Shown: piece by piece, positions 1 to 6,537 of the stretch
Layout: each line of letters opens with the position of its first letter
Numbering within the stretch: position 1 is the first letter of the stretch
Assembly (NCBI GenBank): GCA_044360435.1
Contig: JBIKKI010000060.1
Coordinates: 1 to 13,273, forward strand
Length of the DNA stretch: 13,273 nt
From: REEB481 sp044360435
Lineage (GTDB): Bacteria; Bacteroidota; Bacteroidia; NS11-12g; UBA955
Reading direction: 5' to 3'
Notes under the pieces: model-generated
Seen by the model: the letters and a program-made list of their open reading frames with translations, nothing else
Told to the model about the DNA's origin: nothing
Database searches by the model: none
Position numbers and translations under genes: made by a program

Positions 1-23
1 ACCCTGCTACTTCAGATTCTCAC

Positions 24-929
24 ATGACCTCCATGCACCCTGAAGATTTGGCTGCAGTCTTGTCCCTGAACATCCTCGGTCAGGCGCAGGAGCCTATTAC
101 GCATCTTGCTTTTCCAGGCAACCACAACAAAAACAGTTTGTGCTGGGCAGGTACAGAAGAGGTATTGAATCAGTTTACCTGTGGTTATGTGATCGTGCAT
201 GAATCACTCGCTGCGCTGCAGGCTTCAATGCCGCACCTGTGTTTGATGAGCACCACAGACAAACCACGGCTGATTTATGCGCGTGCGTTTCACAAGTGCT
301 TTCAGCAGGATGCCATCGCTGAAAATCATGTAGGTATGCACCGGGCCAATCCCAACATCCATATTGGCGATTACGTGTTTATTGGCAGCGAGGTGCAGAT
401 TGGAAATGGAACAGTGGTTCATTCGGGAAGCACCATCATGTCAGGAACAATCATCGGCGAACACTGCATCATCCGAAACAATACAAGCTTAGGTACGGAA
501 GGTCTGGGCCTCGAATTTGACGAAGAACTGGGCAGGTATATTCCCTTTCCTCAGGTGGGGAAAGTGGTGCTCGAGGATTATGTGGATATTGGTCCGCACA
601 GCACGGTGCGCCGCGCAGCCATGGACACCACGCTTATTGGTTACGGCAGCAAAATCGGTTCATTTGTGAACATCGGCCATAACTGCACCATCGGAAAACA
701 CTGCATCCTCACCAGCCATGTATGCATTGCGGGTTCGGTGGATGTTGGCGACTTCGCGTTTATCAGCATTGGCGCTACCATCCGGAACAAAGTAAAAATT
801 GGAGACCACATCATGATTGGTCAGGGCAGCATTGTTACCAGAAACCTCACTGAACCGGGAACCTATTTCGGACAGCCTGCGGTAAAGGTTTCTGAGACCG
901 CTCCGGGAAAATCATCACAGGAAGCATAA
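24..929 (+). CDS. LpxD-like left-handed beta-helix N-acyltransferase
   Basis: A 301-residue protein with the two-part plan of LpxD (UDP-3-O-acylglucosamine N-acyltransferase). Residues about 1-95 resemble the LpxD nucleotide-sugar domain (DKPRLIYARAF at 79-89 matches its DxPRLxxAR end). Residues about 105-275 are hexapeptide repeats (IGDYVF, IGNGTV, IGEHCI, IGKHCI). The LpxD-specific insert (LGTEGLGLEF, then RYIPFPQVGKVVLED) is present, and H219 in NIGHNCTIG sits where LpxD has its catalytic His. The C-terminus differs from LpxD: it ends with PGTYFGQPAVKV, the loop typical of sugar acetyltransferases. It lies 1 nt ahead of a glycosyltransferase gene and has no lipid A genes nearby, so I infer acylation of an amino sugar of the surface glycan rather than lipid A synthesis. 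ATG 24 or 33 both fit the family N-terminus; the frame stays open to the window edge, so an upstream start is possible. Cytoplasmic, probably trimeric. Confidence 0.85.
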   Translation: MTSMHPEDLAAVLSLNILGQAQEPITHLAFPGNHNKNSLCWAGTEEVLNQFTCGYVIVHESLAALQASMPHLCLMSTTDKPRLIYARAFHKCFQQDAIAENHVGMHRANPNIHIGDYVFIGSEVQIGNGTVVHSGSTIMSGTIIGEHCIIRNNTSLGTEGLGLEFDEELGRYIPFPQVGKVVLEDYVDIGPHSTVRRAAMDTTLIGYGSKIGSFVNIGHNCTIGKHCILTSHVCIAGSVDVGDFAFISIGATIRNKVKIGDHIMIGQGSIVTRNLTEPGTYFGQPAVKVSETAPGKSSQEA

Positions 930-930
930 A

Positions 931-2208
931 ATGCGGCAGGGAAAGGGTGGCGTACTCATCGTAAACTACGACCTGGGCACGAAGAACGGGGTGGGCGGCA
1001 GGCGTTGGGCTTTGTTGGGCCGGGCTTTGCTCGAAGCAGGTGAACAGGTTCACTTCCTCACAACCAGGCAGGATTTGCCCGAAGAACTTCAGGAATGGAG
1101 CACGCAAGTGCATACGTTCAAAACCAAATATCCGGCATGCATCAGCCAAACACCCAACAACTTGTTTGGGAAGCTCCAGTATCGCTGGTGGCGCTGGCGG
1201 CTGCTTCAGGCTGTGCGGGGTACCATTTATGATTTGGGCAAGCGCGACGAACAGCGGTTCTTGTCCAACTGCAGGCGGCTGATCCAACAACACGGCATCG
1301 ATGTTTGTATCGTTACCGGCGCACCATTCAGCTACCTTTACTACGGAACCCTGCTGAAAAAGGAATTCCCAGGCCTCGTTTTGGTGAGCGATTTCCGCGA
1401 CAAATGGACGGAAGGTTTCAACTACGGCATGAGGCAACTCGATGCGCGCAGGATGGATTACGAAAGAGCCTGTGAACTGGCGGTGATTCAACAATCAGAC
1501 CTGGTTACCGTGGCCAGTGAAGATATTGGCGATTACCTGAACCAACGGCATGCGCGTGCTTATATGGTATTGTACAATGCCGTTTCTCCCATCCTGGAAC
1601 AAGCGGCAGCTCAGAAGGCCAAACCCGCTGCAAGAGCAGGATTTCACCTGGTGCATGTAGGAAATATTTCCGAAGGCTGTGAAGACCAGACAGAACACCT
1701 GATCCGGGCGATTAAGGTGTTGGAAAAGCAGAAGCCTGGTCTCGTGAAGCTGTCGCTGGTGGGCCTCCCCAATCCGGAAGTAGTGCAGCAATTCAACAAG
1801 GCAGGGATTTCCGGTTTGCAGCTGATACAGCGCATGCCGCAGCAGGAACTCGGCGCATGGATGAATACCGCCGATGCCTTCCTGATTTTCAACAGGGAAG
1901 CCCTGGCAAAGAGTATTCCTACCAAATTCTTCGATTATATCGTTTTTAAGAAGCCCATCATTGCCTATGACATCAAGGGCAAACTGGCGCAAATGATTCG
2001 CGAGCGCCGGATTGGCATCCTGCTGAACACGGCACATGATGCCGAACAAACCGCAGCAATGCTGCAAGATTTAGCCGGTGGAACACAGCAGTTCAATCTT
2101 GAATCAACACATACCGAATTTTCATCGGCACAACAGGTCAGGCTGCTGCTTGAAGCCCTGAACCCTTTACTGCATCAGCAACCTGATGCTTTTACCGGCC
2201 AGAATTAA
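931..2208 (+). CDS. Glycosyltransferase, GT-B/GT4-like (paralogue 1)
   Basis: A 425-residue cytoplasmic or membrane-associated glycosyltransferase of GT-B type. The N-terminal acceptor half carries NGVGGRRW (19-26), TGAPFSYLY (129-137) and SDFRDKWT (153-160). The C-terminal donor half starts near HLVHVGNISEGCE (239-251) and carries SIPTKFFDYIVFKKPII (328-344), which sits where GT4 enzymes have the E-x7-E nucleotide-sugar motif; here the second acid is D335. The donor and acceptor sugars cannot be read from the sequence. The gene starts 1 nt after the stop of the LpxD-like acyltransferase, so the two are almost certainly co-transcribed and translationally coupled. It is clearly paralogous to the gene at 2949-4208 over the whole length; even the DNA shares a 17-base identical run (994-1010 versus 3018-3034). 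Its stop overlaps the stop of the convergent acetyltransferase gene. Confidence 0.9.
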   Translation: MRQGKGGVLIVNYDLGTKNGVGGRRWALLGRALLEAGEQVHFLTTRQDLPEELQEWSTQVHTFKTKYPACISQTPNNLFGKLQYRWWRWRLLQAVRGTIYDLGKRDEQRFLSNCRRLIQQHGIDVCIVTGAPFSYLYYGTLLKKEFPGLVLVSDFRDKWTEGFNYGMRQLDARRMDYERACELAVIQQSDLVTVASEDIGDYLNQRHARAYMVLYNAVSPILEQAAAQKAKPAARAGFHLVHVGNISEGCEDQTEHLIRAIKVLEKQKPGLVKLSLVGLPNPEVVQQFNKAGISGLQLIQRMPQQELGAWMNTADAFLIFNREALAKSIPTKFFDYIVFKKPIIAYDIKGKLAQMIRERRIGILLNTAHDAEQTAAMLQDLAGGTQQFNLESTHTEFSSAQQVRLLLEALNPLLHQQPDAFTGQN

Positions 2209-2681
2209 GCCTTCTTGTAAGGCTTCGCCGGATTCCCAAACCAAATTTCTCCTTCAGGAATATCCTTGTTTACAAAGGATAAACTGCCCGTAATGGCATT
2301 GTCGCCAATGGTGATTCCATGCTGCAATACGGTATTGGTTCCAATGAAGCAGTTGCGGCCAATCTTTGCGCCGCCAATCTGTGTCTGTCCGGTATTCAGG
2401 TTGTTCGTCATTACCTTCGGGCAGATGTAGGTGCCGTCGCCAACCTCAACCCCACGCGCCAGAATAGAAGCGTAGCGCACGGTTACGTTGTTCCCCACTT
2501 TGCATTCTCCGGAAGTAGATACCCGCGAATCAATATAGCAATTCTCACCAATGATGGTGTTTTTGCGGAGCTCCACGTAATTTTTAATGGTGGTATTGTC
2601 GCCAATAACCACACCTTCTTCAATAACGCAATACGCGCCAATCGATACGTTCCTTCCAATGACTGCTTTTTCTGAAATCAT
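2205..2681 (-). CDS. Hexapeptide-repeat (left-handed beta-helix) acetyltransferase
   Basis: A 158-residue protein made almost wholly of hexapeptide repeats (VIGRNVSIGAYCVIEEG near the start, VIGDNT, IIGENC, KVGNNV, KIGRNC, TIGDNA). It ends with the acetyltransferase loop IPEGEIWFGNPAKPYKK (141-157). The size and the order of repeats resemble the WlbB/WxcM-N group of CoA-dependent sugar N- or O-acetyltransferases; H121 (LQHGITIG) is a possible catalytic His. Acceptor unknown; an amino or deoxy sugar of the nearby polysaccharide is the likely target. It is the only gene in this part on the minus strand, with its own TATCTTTG promoter box 22 nt before the ATG. Its stop codon shares TTAA with the stop of the convergent glycosyltransferase gene. 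The pairing of this gene with the divergent glycosyltransferase at 2949 mirrors the acyltransferase-glycosyltransferase pair at 24-2208. Confidence 0.88.
   Translation of the reverse strand: MISEKAVIGRNVSIGAYCVIEEGVVIGDNTTIKNYVELRKNTIIGENCYIDSRVSTSGECKVGNNVTVRYASILARGVEVGDGTYICPKVMTNNLNTGQTQIGGAKIGRNCFIGTNTVLQHGITIGDNAITGSLSFVNKDIPEGEIWFGNPAKPYKKA
2207..2225. terminator. Candidate bidirectional hairpin at convergent stops
   Basis: AAGCCTT (2207-2213) and AAGGCTT (2219-2225) form a perfect 7-bp stem with a 5-nt loop. It is flanked by an outer 5-bp complement, CCGGC 2195-2199 with GCCGG 2227-2231. It sits directly on the overlapping stop codons of two convergent genes, where a terminator for both is expected. 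No T-run follows on either strand and the stem is AT-rich, so intrinsic termination is only a possibility. Confidence 0.35.
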
Positions 2682-2703
2682 GTTCCTGATTCTTAATGAG
2701 TTG

Positions 2704-2711
2704 CAAAGATA
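2704..2711 (-). promoter_or_regulatory. Bacteroidota -7 box TATCTTTG for the acetyltransferase gene
   Basis: On the minus strand TATCTTTG, followed by CAA, matches the Bacteroidota consensus TAnnTTTG perfectly. It lies 22 nt before the ATG at 2681, giving a predicted leader of roughly 16 nt. No clear TTG -33 element is seen at the usual distance. The short dyad CTGAAAT-AA-ATTTCAG (2729-2744) lies just upstream, where an operator could sit. Confidence 0.6.
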
Positions 2712-2852
2712 ACCTGCCTGAAAAAAGGCTGAAATAAATTTCAGGTTATGTTGCTGAAATCCATCATTTCCGGCACGCTGTTTCCAAGTGCCGTCGCATG
2801 AAATTCCCTTAAAAAAAACTTACCGAGCATCGAGGAATGCACGGATGCCGAA

Positions 2853-2860
2853 CATCTTTG
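2853..2860 (+). promoter_or_regulatory. Weak -7 box CATCTTTG ahead of glycosyltransferase paralogue 2
   Basis: CATCTTTG followed by CAT differs from TAnnTTTG only in its first base and keeps the TTTGCA core seen at other starts in the window. It would give a leader of about 80 nt carrying the hairpin 2866-2886 before the gene at 2949. An alternative closer to the gene is TATTGTTG (2933-2940), also one mismatch. Neither has a convincing -33 TTG at standard spacing. Confidence 0.3.
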
Positions 2861-2948
2861 CATCCCCACCGTAAAATGTATGGTGGTTTATGGAATGTAG
2901 CATGCTTGACGTATTGAAGTATAAGTTAAAATTATTGTTGTGAAGGAA

Positions 2949-4208
2949 ATGAATAAGGAGGAGGCTGTAGGTCCAATCCTGATTCTGAGCGCCAAACTCG
3001 GCACGCAAAACGGTGTTGGCGGCAGGCGTTGGGCCTTGTTTGGCCGCAGGATGATGGAGCAGGGTTTGGAAGTGCATATCATTACGGCACAGCAAGAGCT
3101 TCCGCAGGAATTTAAAGCCTTTGCGAACCGCGTACACCGCATTGAAAGCGCCTATCCGGACATCCTGCAATATGGTCCGCGAAACATCTGGGGCAAGATT
3201 CAATACCGTTTGGCGCTGTTTTACATGAAATTAAAGGTGCGCGGAACGGTGTACGATACCGGCGTTCTGGACGTGTACAGCCTTTGTCGTATGGCGCGAA
3301 ACATCATCCGGGAACACCACATCCAAACCGTGATTTGTACGGGTGCACCGTTCAGCTATTTATATACGGGTGTGCTGCTGAAGCGGGAGTTTCCGCACCT
3401 GTTGCTGTTCAGTGATTTCCGCGACCGCTGGACGAATGGATTCCACTACGGCATCAGGGCACTCAATGCAAATCGCTTCGCTGCCGAAGCAAACCGCGAA
3501 GAGGCTGTGCTCAACACTTCCGACGTCATTACGGCGGCTTGTCCGGATATCATAACCTACCTATCTGAGCGCGTTCCGGCAAATTACCACCTGCTGCTGA
3601 ACCCTGTTTCCGACCTGCTCCAACCGCTGCCGCAAGCTTCTGTAACCCTTGAACCAAAGGTGTTTACCATCACCTGTGCCGGCAATATTGGCAAAGGATG
3701 TGAACCCTATTTCGAACATTTTCTGTCGAATGTTGCCCTGCTTCAGCAGCGGCTTCCCGGACAGTTTCGCTTTGTGTTTATCGGGAATGGAGACCGTGAA
3801 ATGGATCAGCTGCTCAACAGCAATCCAATGCCCTGCATTCAACAGCTTCCATACTTGAATCAGCAAGAGTTGTCGGATTTCCTTTCCATTTCCGACGCCT
3901 TCCTGTTGTTTCAACGTCCGGAAATGGTGAACAGCATTGCCACCAAGGTCTTTGACTACATCAAATTCCGCAAGCCGATTATTGCCTGCGTGGGTCCGGG
4001 TCGTTTGTATGACTTAATTACTGAAAACAAGCTGGGTTACATTTTGAACAGAAACATCAGCGCCGAGGATTTTATACGTGATATGCTGCGGTTGCGCGAT
4101 GGAAGTATGCCCTTCGACCACAATTTTGATTATACACCGTACACCTTGGATGCTCAGGTGCAGAAAATCCTGCATCTGATGGAGGAGGCCCGGAAAAAGC
4201 GCAATTGA
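2949..4208 (+). CDS. Glycosyltransferase, GT-B/GT4-like (paralogue 2)
   Basis: A 419-residue paralogue of the glycosyltransferase at 931-2208. It shares NGVGGRRWAL (21-30), TGAPFSYLY (131-139), SDFRDRWT (155-162), AGNIGKG (244-250) and SIATKVFDYIKFRKPII (329-345). The last stretch occupies the nucleotide-sugar site of GT4 enzymes and has an Asp where E-x7-E would have the second Glu. The two enzymes have diverged most in the C-terminal donor half, so they may use different donor sugars or linkages. Start: a GTG at 2940 would add three residues, but ATG 2949 aligns with the start of the paralogue, and 2933-2940 looks more like a promoter element than coding sequence. It is transcribed away from the acetyltransferase gene and is followed by a hairpin, so it may form a single-gene unit. 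Confidence 0.9.
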   Translation: MNKEEAVGPILILSAKLGTQNGVGGRRWALFGRRMMEQGLEVHIITAQQELPQEFKAFANRVHRIESAYPDILQYGPRNIWGKIQYRLALFYMKLKVRGTVYDTGVLDVYSLCRMARNIIREHHIQTVICTGAPFSYLYTGVLLKREFPHLLLFSDFRDRWTNGFHYGIRALNANRFAAEANREEAVLNTSDVITAACPDIITYLSERVPANYHLLLNPVSDLLQPLPQASVTLEPKVFTITCAGNIGKGCEPYFEHFLSNVALLQQRLPGQFRFVFIGNGDREMDQLLNSNPMPCIQQLPYLNQQELSDFLSISDAFLLFQRPEMVNSIATKVFDYIKFRKPIIACVGPGRLYDLITENKLGYILNRNISAEDFIRDMLRLRDGSMPFDHNFDYTPYTLDAQVQKILHLMEEARKKRN

Positions 4209-4215
4209 TGCAGTA

Positions 4216-4237
4216 ATCTGCCTAAAATCAGGCAGAT
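4216..4237 (+). terminator. Candidate terminator hairpin
   Basis: ATCTGCCT (4216-4223) and AGGCAGAT (4230-4237) form a perfect 8-bp stem with a 6-nt loop, starting 8 nt after the stop of the upstream glycosyltransferase. It lies ahead of a new promoter box at 4275. The position fits a terminator separating two units; the sequence after it is AAAAGGGG rather than a T-run, so an intrinsic mechanism is uncertain. Confidence 0.45.
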
Positions 4238-4274
4238 AAAAGGGGAAGCATCAGTTTCTGGCAGTTACAGGCTT

Positions 4275-4282
4275 TATTTTTG
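4275..4282 (+). promoter_or_regulatory. Bacteroidota -7 box TATTTTTG
   Basis: TATTTTTG followed by CAT is a full match to TAnnTTTG, 14 nt before the ATG at 4297. The predicted leader is under 10 nt. A -33 TTG is not obvious (TTTCTG at 4255-4260 is the nearest). It suggests the unknown gene at 4297 has its own promoter. Confidence 0.55.
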
Positions 4283-4296
4283 CATACTTAAACATC

Positions 4297-5301
4297 ATGA
4301 GCACACAGGTTTTTGAACACCATCCTTACATCGAGCGGCTGAAAAACCTCAATCAGCAATACGAGCAACGTTCGGAGTTTCATAAACATGCAGGCACCGT
4401 CCTTCAGGAAATGGGCGCAGATAAGGAGTTTCTTAAAGAAGTAGTGAAGCGAAACTTCGACGATGAAGGATACAGGTCACAGGTTTGGAGCCAGTACAAT
4501 ATTCCCTTCTTTTATGTGTATGAATGCACCGATTTTCACCTGAAGATTCACTTCTTCCCGGCCATGAAAGATTATCAGCGTGGCCAGGCAGCACATTGCA
4601 TTCACCACCACAACAACTACATCTTAACTACCGCCGCGATTTACGGCAGTGGCTACGAAACGATGTTGTTCGACAAAAAGGTGGATGTGGATGAGAAAAC
4701 CCTGGAAACCAAAATGCGGGTGGCCAAACATTTTACACAGGAACAACATCCGGTGCACACCATCGACGCCTGGGAACCACATGTGGTGTTTATGCCTCCG
4801 GCATTCAGCACCACCCTGCAACTGTGGACGCCCGACAAAAAAAGAAACACCGACAGCTTGCGCAGTAACCCCATCCTGAAAGCCTTGAAGCTTCCCTTGC
4901 GCAAGGTGATTTACTGGTGTGGACTGGAACGTGCTGTGGGCATTTCTGCACAGAAAACATACCAATGGTATCCTGAAGGCGACCACTTCAAAGCCATCCT
5001 TGAAGATGAGTATTTCGGTCCAACCCGAAATGCCAAAGGTCCGGAAGTGGATTTGTGGAGCATGCAAAACGTGTTCATCTTCATACAGCGCATGGGCATT
5101 GCAGATGCCGATTACCTCCGGGAGGTAAGAGCGCGCAAGGATACGCCTGCAGCCTATCTGCCCTGGTTGGATATGGTGCTGAACGGTACAGAAATTCCGG
5201 ATACCTGGCATAGAGACAGCATCAATATTCCACGGAAAACATACCGCGCTGAGGATATCTACCAGGCAGCCAAAATGGAACCTTTGACCATCAACGGCTA
5301 A
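4297..5301 (+). CDS. Protein of unknown function, His-rich, possibly cupin-like
   Basis: I do not recognise this 334-residue protein. It has no signal peptide or membrane segment. Its central part looks like a cupin barrel: strands around FFYVYEC (71-77) and HLKIHFFP (81-88), a His cluster HCIHHHNN (100-107) followed by YGSGYETMLF (116-125), and, after about 35 residues, HTIDAWEPHVVFMPPAFSTT (154-173) leading to LQLWTPDKK. This resembles the two metal-site strands of cysteine-dioxygenase-type or sugar-epimerase-type cupins, but the match is by eye and no canonical cupin motif is complete. H103, H105 and H154 are candidate ligands. The N-terminal 65 residues look helical; the C-terminal half (200-334) is charged and aromatic (W208, W224, W254, W290, W304). 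It sits between two glycosyltransferase genes with its own promoter box, which suggests a role in making or modifying a sugar or its acyl group. Confidence 0.6.
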   Translation: MSTQVFEHHPYIERLKNLNQQYEQRSEFHKHAGTVLQEMGADKEFLKEVVKRNFDDEGYRSQVWSQYNIPFFYVYECTDFHLKIHFFPAMKDYQRGQAAHCIHHHNNYILTTAAIYGSGYETMLFDKKVDVDEKTLETKMRVAKHFTQEQHPVHTIDAWEPHVVFMPPAFSTTLQLWTPDKKRNTDSLRSNPILKALKLPLRKVIYWCGLERAVGISAQKTYQWYPEGDHFKAILEDEYFGPTRNAKGPEVDLWSMQNVFIFIQRMGIADADYLREVRARKDTPAAYLPWLDMVLNGTEIPDTWHRDSINIPRKTYRAEDIYQAAKMEPLTING

Positions 5302-5332
5302 GACACAATACTACGCGCATTCCCGCATCGCG

Positions 5333-5340
5333 TACCTTTG
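5333..5340 (+). promoter_or_regulatory. Bacteroidota -7 box TACCTTTG overlapped by an inverted repeat
   Basis: TACCTTTG followed by CAA matches TAnnTTTG fully, only 6 nt before GTG 5347. The dyad TACGCG (5312-5317)/CGCGTA (5329-5334), with an 11-nt spacer, overlaps the first two bases of the box, so it may be an operator or, alternatively, a terminator for the gene ending at 5301. No -33 TTG is visible at the normal spacing. Confidence 0.5.
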
Positions 5341-5346
5341 CAACAC

Positions 5347-6537
5347 GTGCGCATCATTTACTTTTCCCCGCATCCAACCCACGACATCGTCAGTGAGGTT
5401 GGTTACAGCACCCACCAAAGGGAAACCATTAAGGCGTTCAGGGCCTTGGGCCATGAAGTCATGCCCGTGATTCTTGGAGGAACCACGCCGTCAGAAAAGA
5501 AACAGTTTGACACACAGTCCGGAAGCCACCGCATCAAGGAGCTGGTGAAAAGGTTGTTGCCCAAAATGGCATACAATGCACTCAAGGATTTGGGCATCAG
5601 GCGTTTCGACAAGTTGGCTGCGGCCCGGCTGGAATCGGCCATCGGCAGCTTTAAACCCGATTTGGTGTATGAACGAAGCGAATACATGCAGGATTCAGGC
5701 ATGCGCATGTGCCGAAAGGCCGGGATACCACATTTTCTGGAAGTGAATGCACCCTTTATTGAGGAAATGCGCCATTGGGAAGGTCCTTCGCTCATGCATC
5801 CCTTGGGACATGCCATCGAAAAGAGAAAACTGCACGCTGCAACAAAAGTGTTTGCTGTTTCCTCGGCACTGCGTGATTTCCTGGCTGCGCGTTATCGTTT
5901 TCCCGCGGGAAGCATCAGTGTGATTCCCAATTGTATTGATCCTTCAACCGTGCATGTGGCGGCTGAAGATGTGGAAGCACTGCGGCAGAAATTTCAGCTG
6001 CAGGGTAAAAACATCATTGGTTTTGTGGGTTCATTTTTCCCGCATCATGGCCTCGATGACCTGATCCATGCGTTTGCCCGGATTGAACAACAACATCCAC
6101 AAGCCGTGCTTTTGATTGTAGGTGGTGGCATGAATGAAGAAGCCTTGAAAAAACAAGCCTTGGCAACCCTCGGTGAAGGACGCGTTGTTTTTGCAGGTAA
6201 AGTGCCCCACCATCAGGTGTATCCATACATTTCACTGATGGATATTACGGTTATGCCCAAAAGCAACTGGTACGGCAGTCCCATGAAGATTTTTGAATAC
6301 GGAATCATGGGGAAGGTGGTGCTGGCCCCCGACAACGGTCCGGTGAATGATGTGATGGAGCATGGCAAAGACGGCTGGCTGGTAAAGCCTGGAATTCCGG
6401 CGCTGTCGGAGGCCCTGAATCACCTGCTGTTGCATCCCGACCAAGCCCACAACATGGGACTTCAGTTCAAGAATAAAATCCTAAGCGAATACACATGGAA
6501 CCGTCAGGCAAGCTACATCCTGAGCCATTTTGCGTAG
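5347..6537 (+). CDS. Glycosyltransferase, GT4 family
   Basis: A 396-residue GT-B glycosyltransferase. The N-terminal half begins RIIYFSPHPTHDIV and includes the glycine-containing stretch SEVGYSTHQRE, LVYERSEY (106-113) and LEVNAPFIEE (131-140). The donor half begins with IIGFVGSFFPHHGLDDLI (223-240), then LLIVGGG, and ends in GSPMKIFEYGIMGKVVLAP (310-328), where KIFEYG holds the Glu of the nucleotide-sugar site. C-terminal YTWNRQASYIL is typical of the family. Donor sugar unknown. Start: an in-frame TTG at 5338 lies inside the promoter box TACCTTTG, so I prefer GTG 5347, which yields the usual short N-terminus before the first strand; the mRNA would then be nearly leaderless. Its last 43 nt overlap the next glycosyltransferase gene, implying translational coupling. 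Confidence 0.88.
   Translation: MRIIYFSPHPTHDIVSEVGYSTHQRETIKAFRALGHEVMPVILGGTTPSEKKQFDTQSGSHRIKELVKRLLPKMAYNALKDLGIRRFDKLAAARLESAIGSFKPDLVYERSEYMQDSGMRMCRKAGIPHFLEVNAPFIEEMRHWEGPSLMHPLGHAIEKRKLHAATKVFAVSSALRDFLAARYRFPAGSISVIPNCIDPSTVHVAAEDVEALRQKFQLQGKNIIGFVGSFFPHHGLDDLIHAFARIEQQHPQAVLLIVGGGMNEEALKKQALATLGEGRVVFAGKVPHHQVYPYISLMDITVMPKSNWYGSPMKIFEYGIMGKVVLAPDNGPVNDVMEHGKDGWLVKPGIPALSEALNHLLLHPDQAHNMGLQFKNKILSEYTWNRQASYILSHFA

Larger units (their letters stand above)
2682..2948. other. Divergent intergenic region with small inverted repeats
   Basis: This 267-nt region separates the minus-strand acetyltransferase from the plus-strand glycosyltransferase and is the longest gene-free stretch in the window. 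It holds the minus-strand -7 box (2704-2711), the dyad CTGAAAT-AA-ATTTCAG (2729-2744), the stem CGGCAC (2771-2776)/GTGCCG (2788-2793), an A8 tract (2811-2818), a weak plus-strand -7 box (2853-2860), and the stem CCACCGTA (2866-2873)/TATGGTGG (2879-2886, one G-T pair). I see no convincing small gene in it. Confidence 0.55.

Noticed and set aside
847..2067. Long minus-strand open frames antisense to the first glycosyltransferase
   Set aside because: They have no recognisable family features, while the plus-strand frame carries a full glycosyltransferase conserved with its paralogue.
2906..2932. Sigma70-like TTGACG and TAAAAT pair before 2949
   Set aside because: Spacer is only 15 nt and the window otherwise shows Bacteroidota-type promoters, which do not follow the enterobacterial consensus.
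2940..2942. GTG as start of the second paralogous glycosyltransferase
   Set aside because: Adds only three residues, has no ribosome site, and ATG 2949 aligns better with the paralogue.
2682..2948. Small gene or small RNA in the longest intergenic stretch
   Set aside because: No open frame with protein-like character, and the hairpins are short without a terminator T-run.
4624..5211. 195-residue minus-strand open frame opposite the His-rich protein
   Set aside because: Its composition (Cys, His, Gly scatter, no domain) looks like a shadow; the sense frame has a promoter box, a clean start and protein-like strand patterns.
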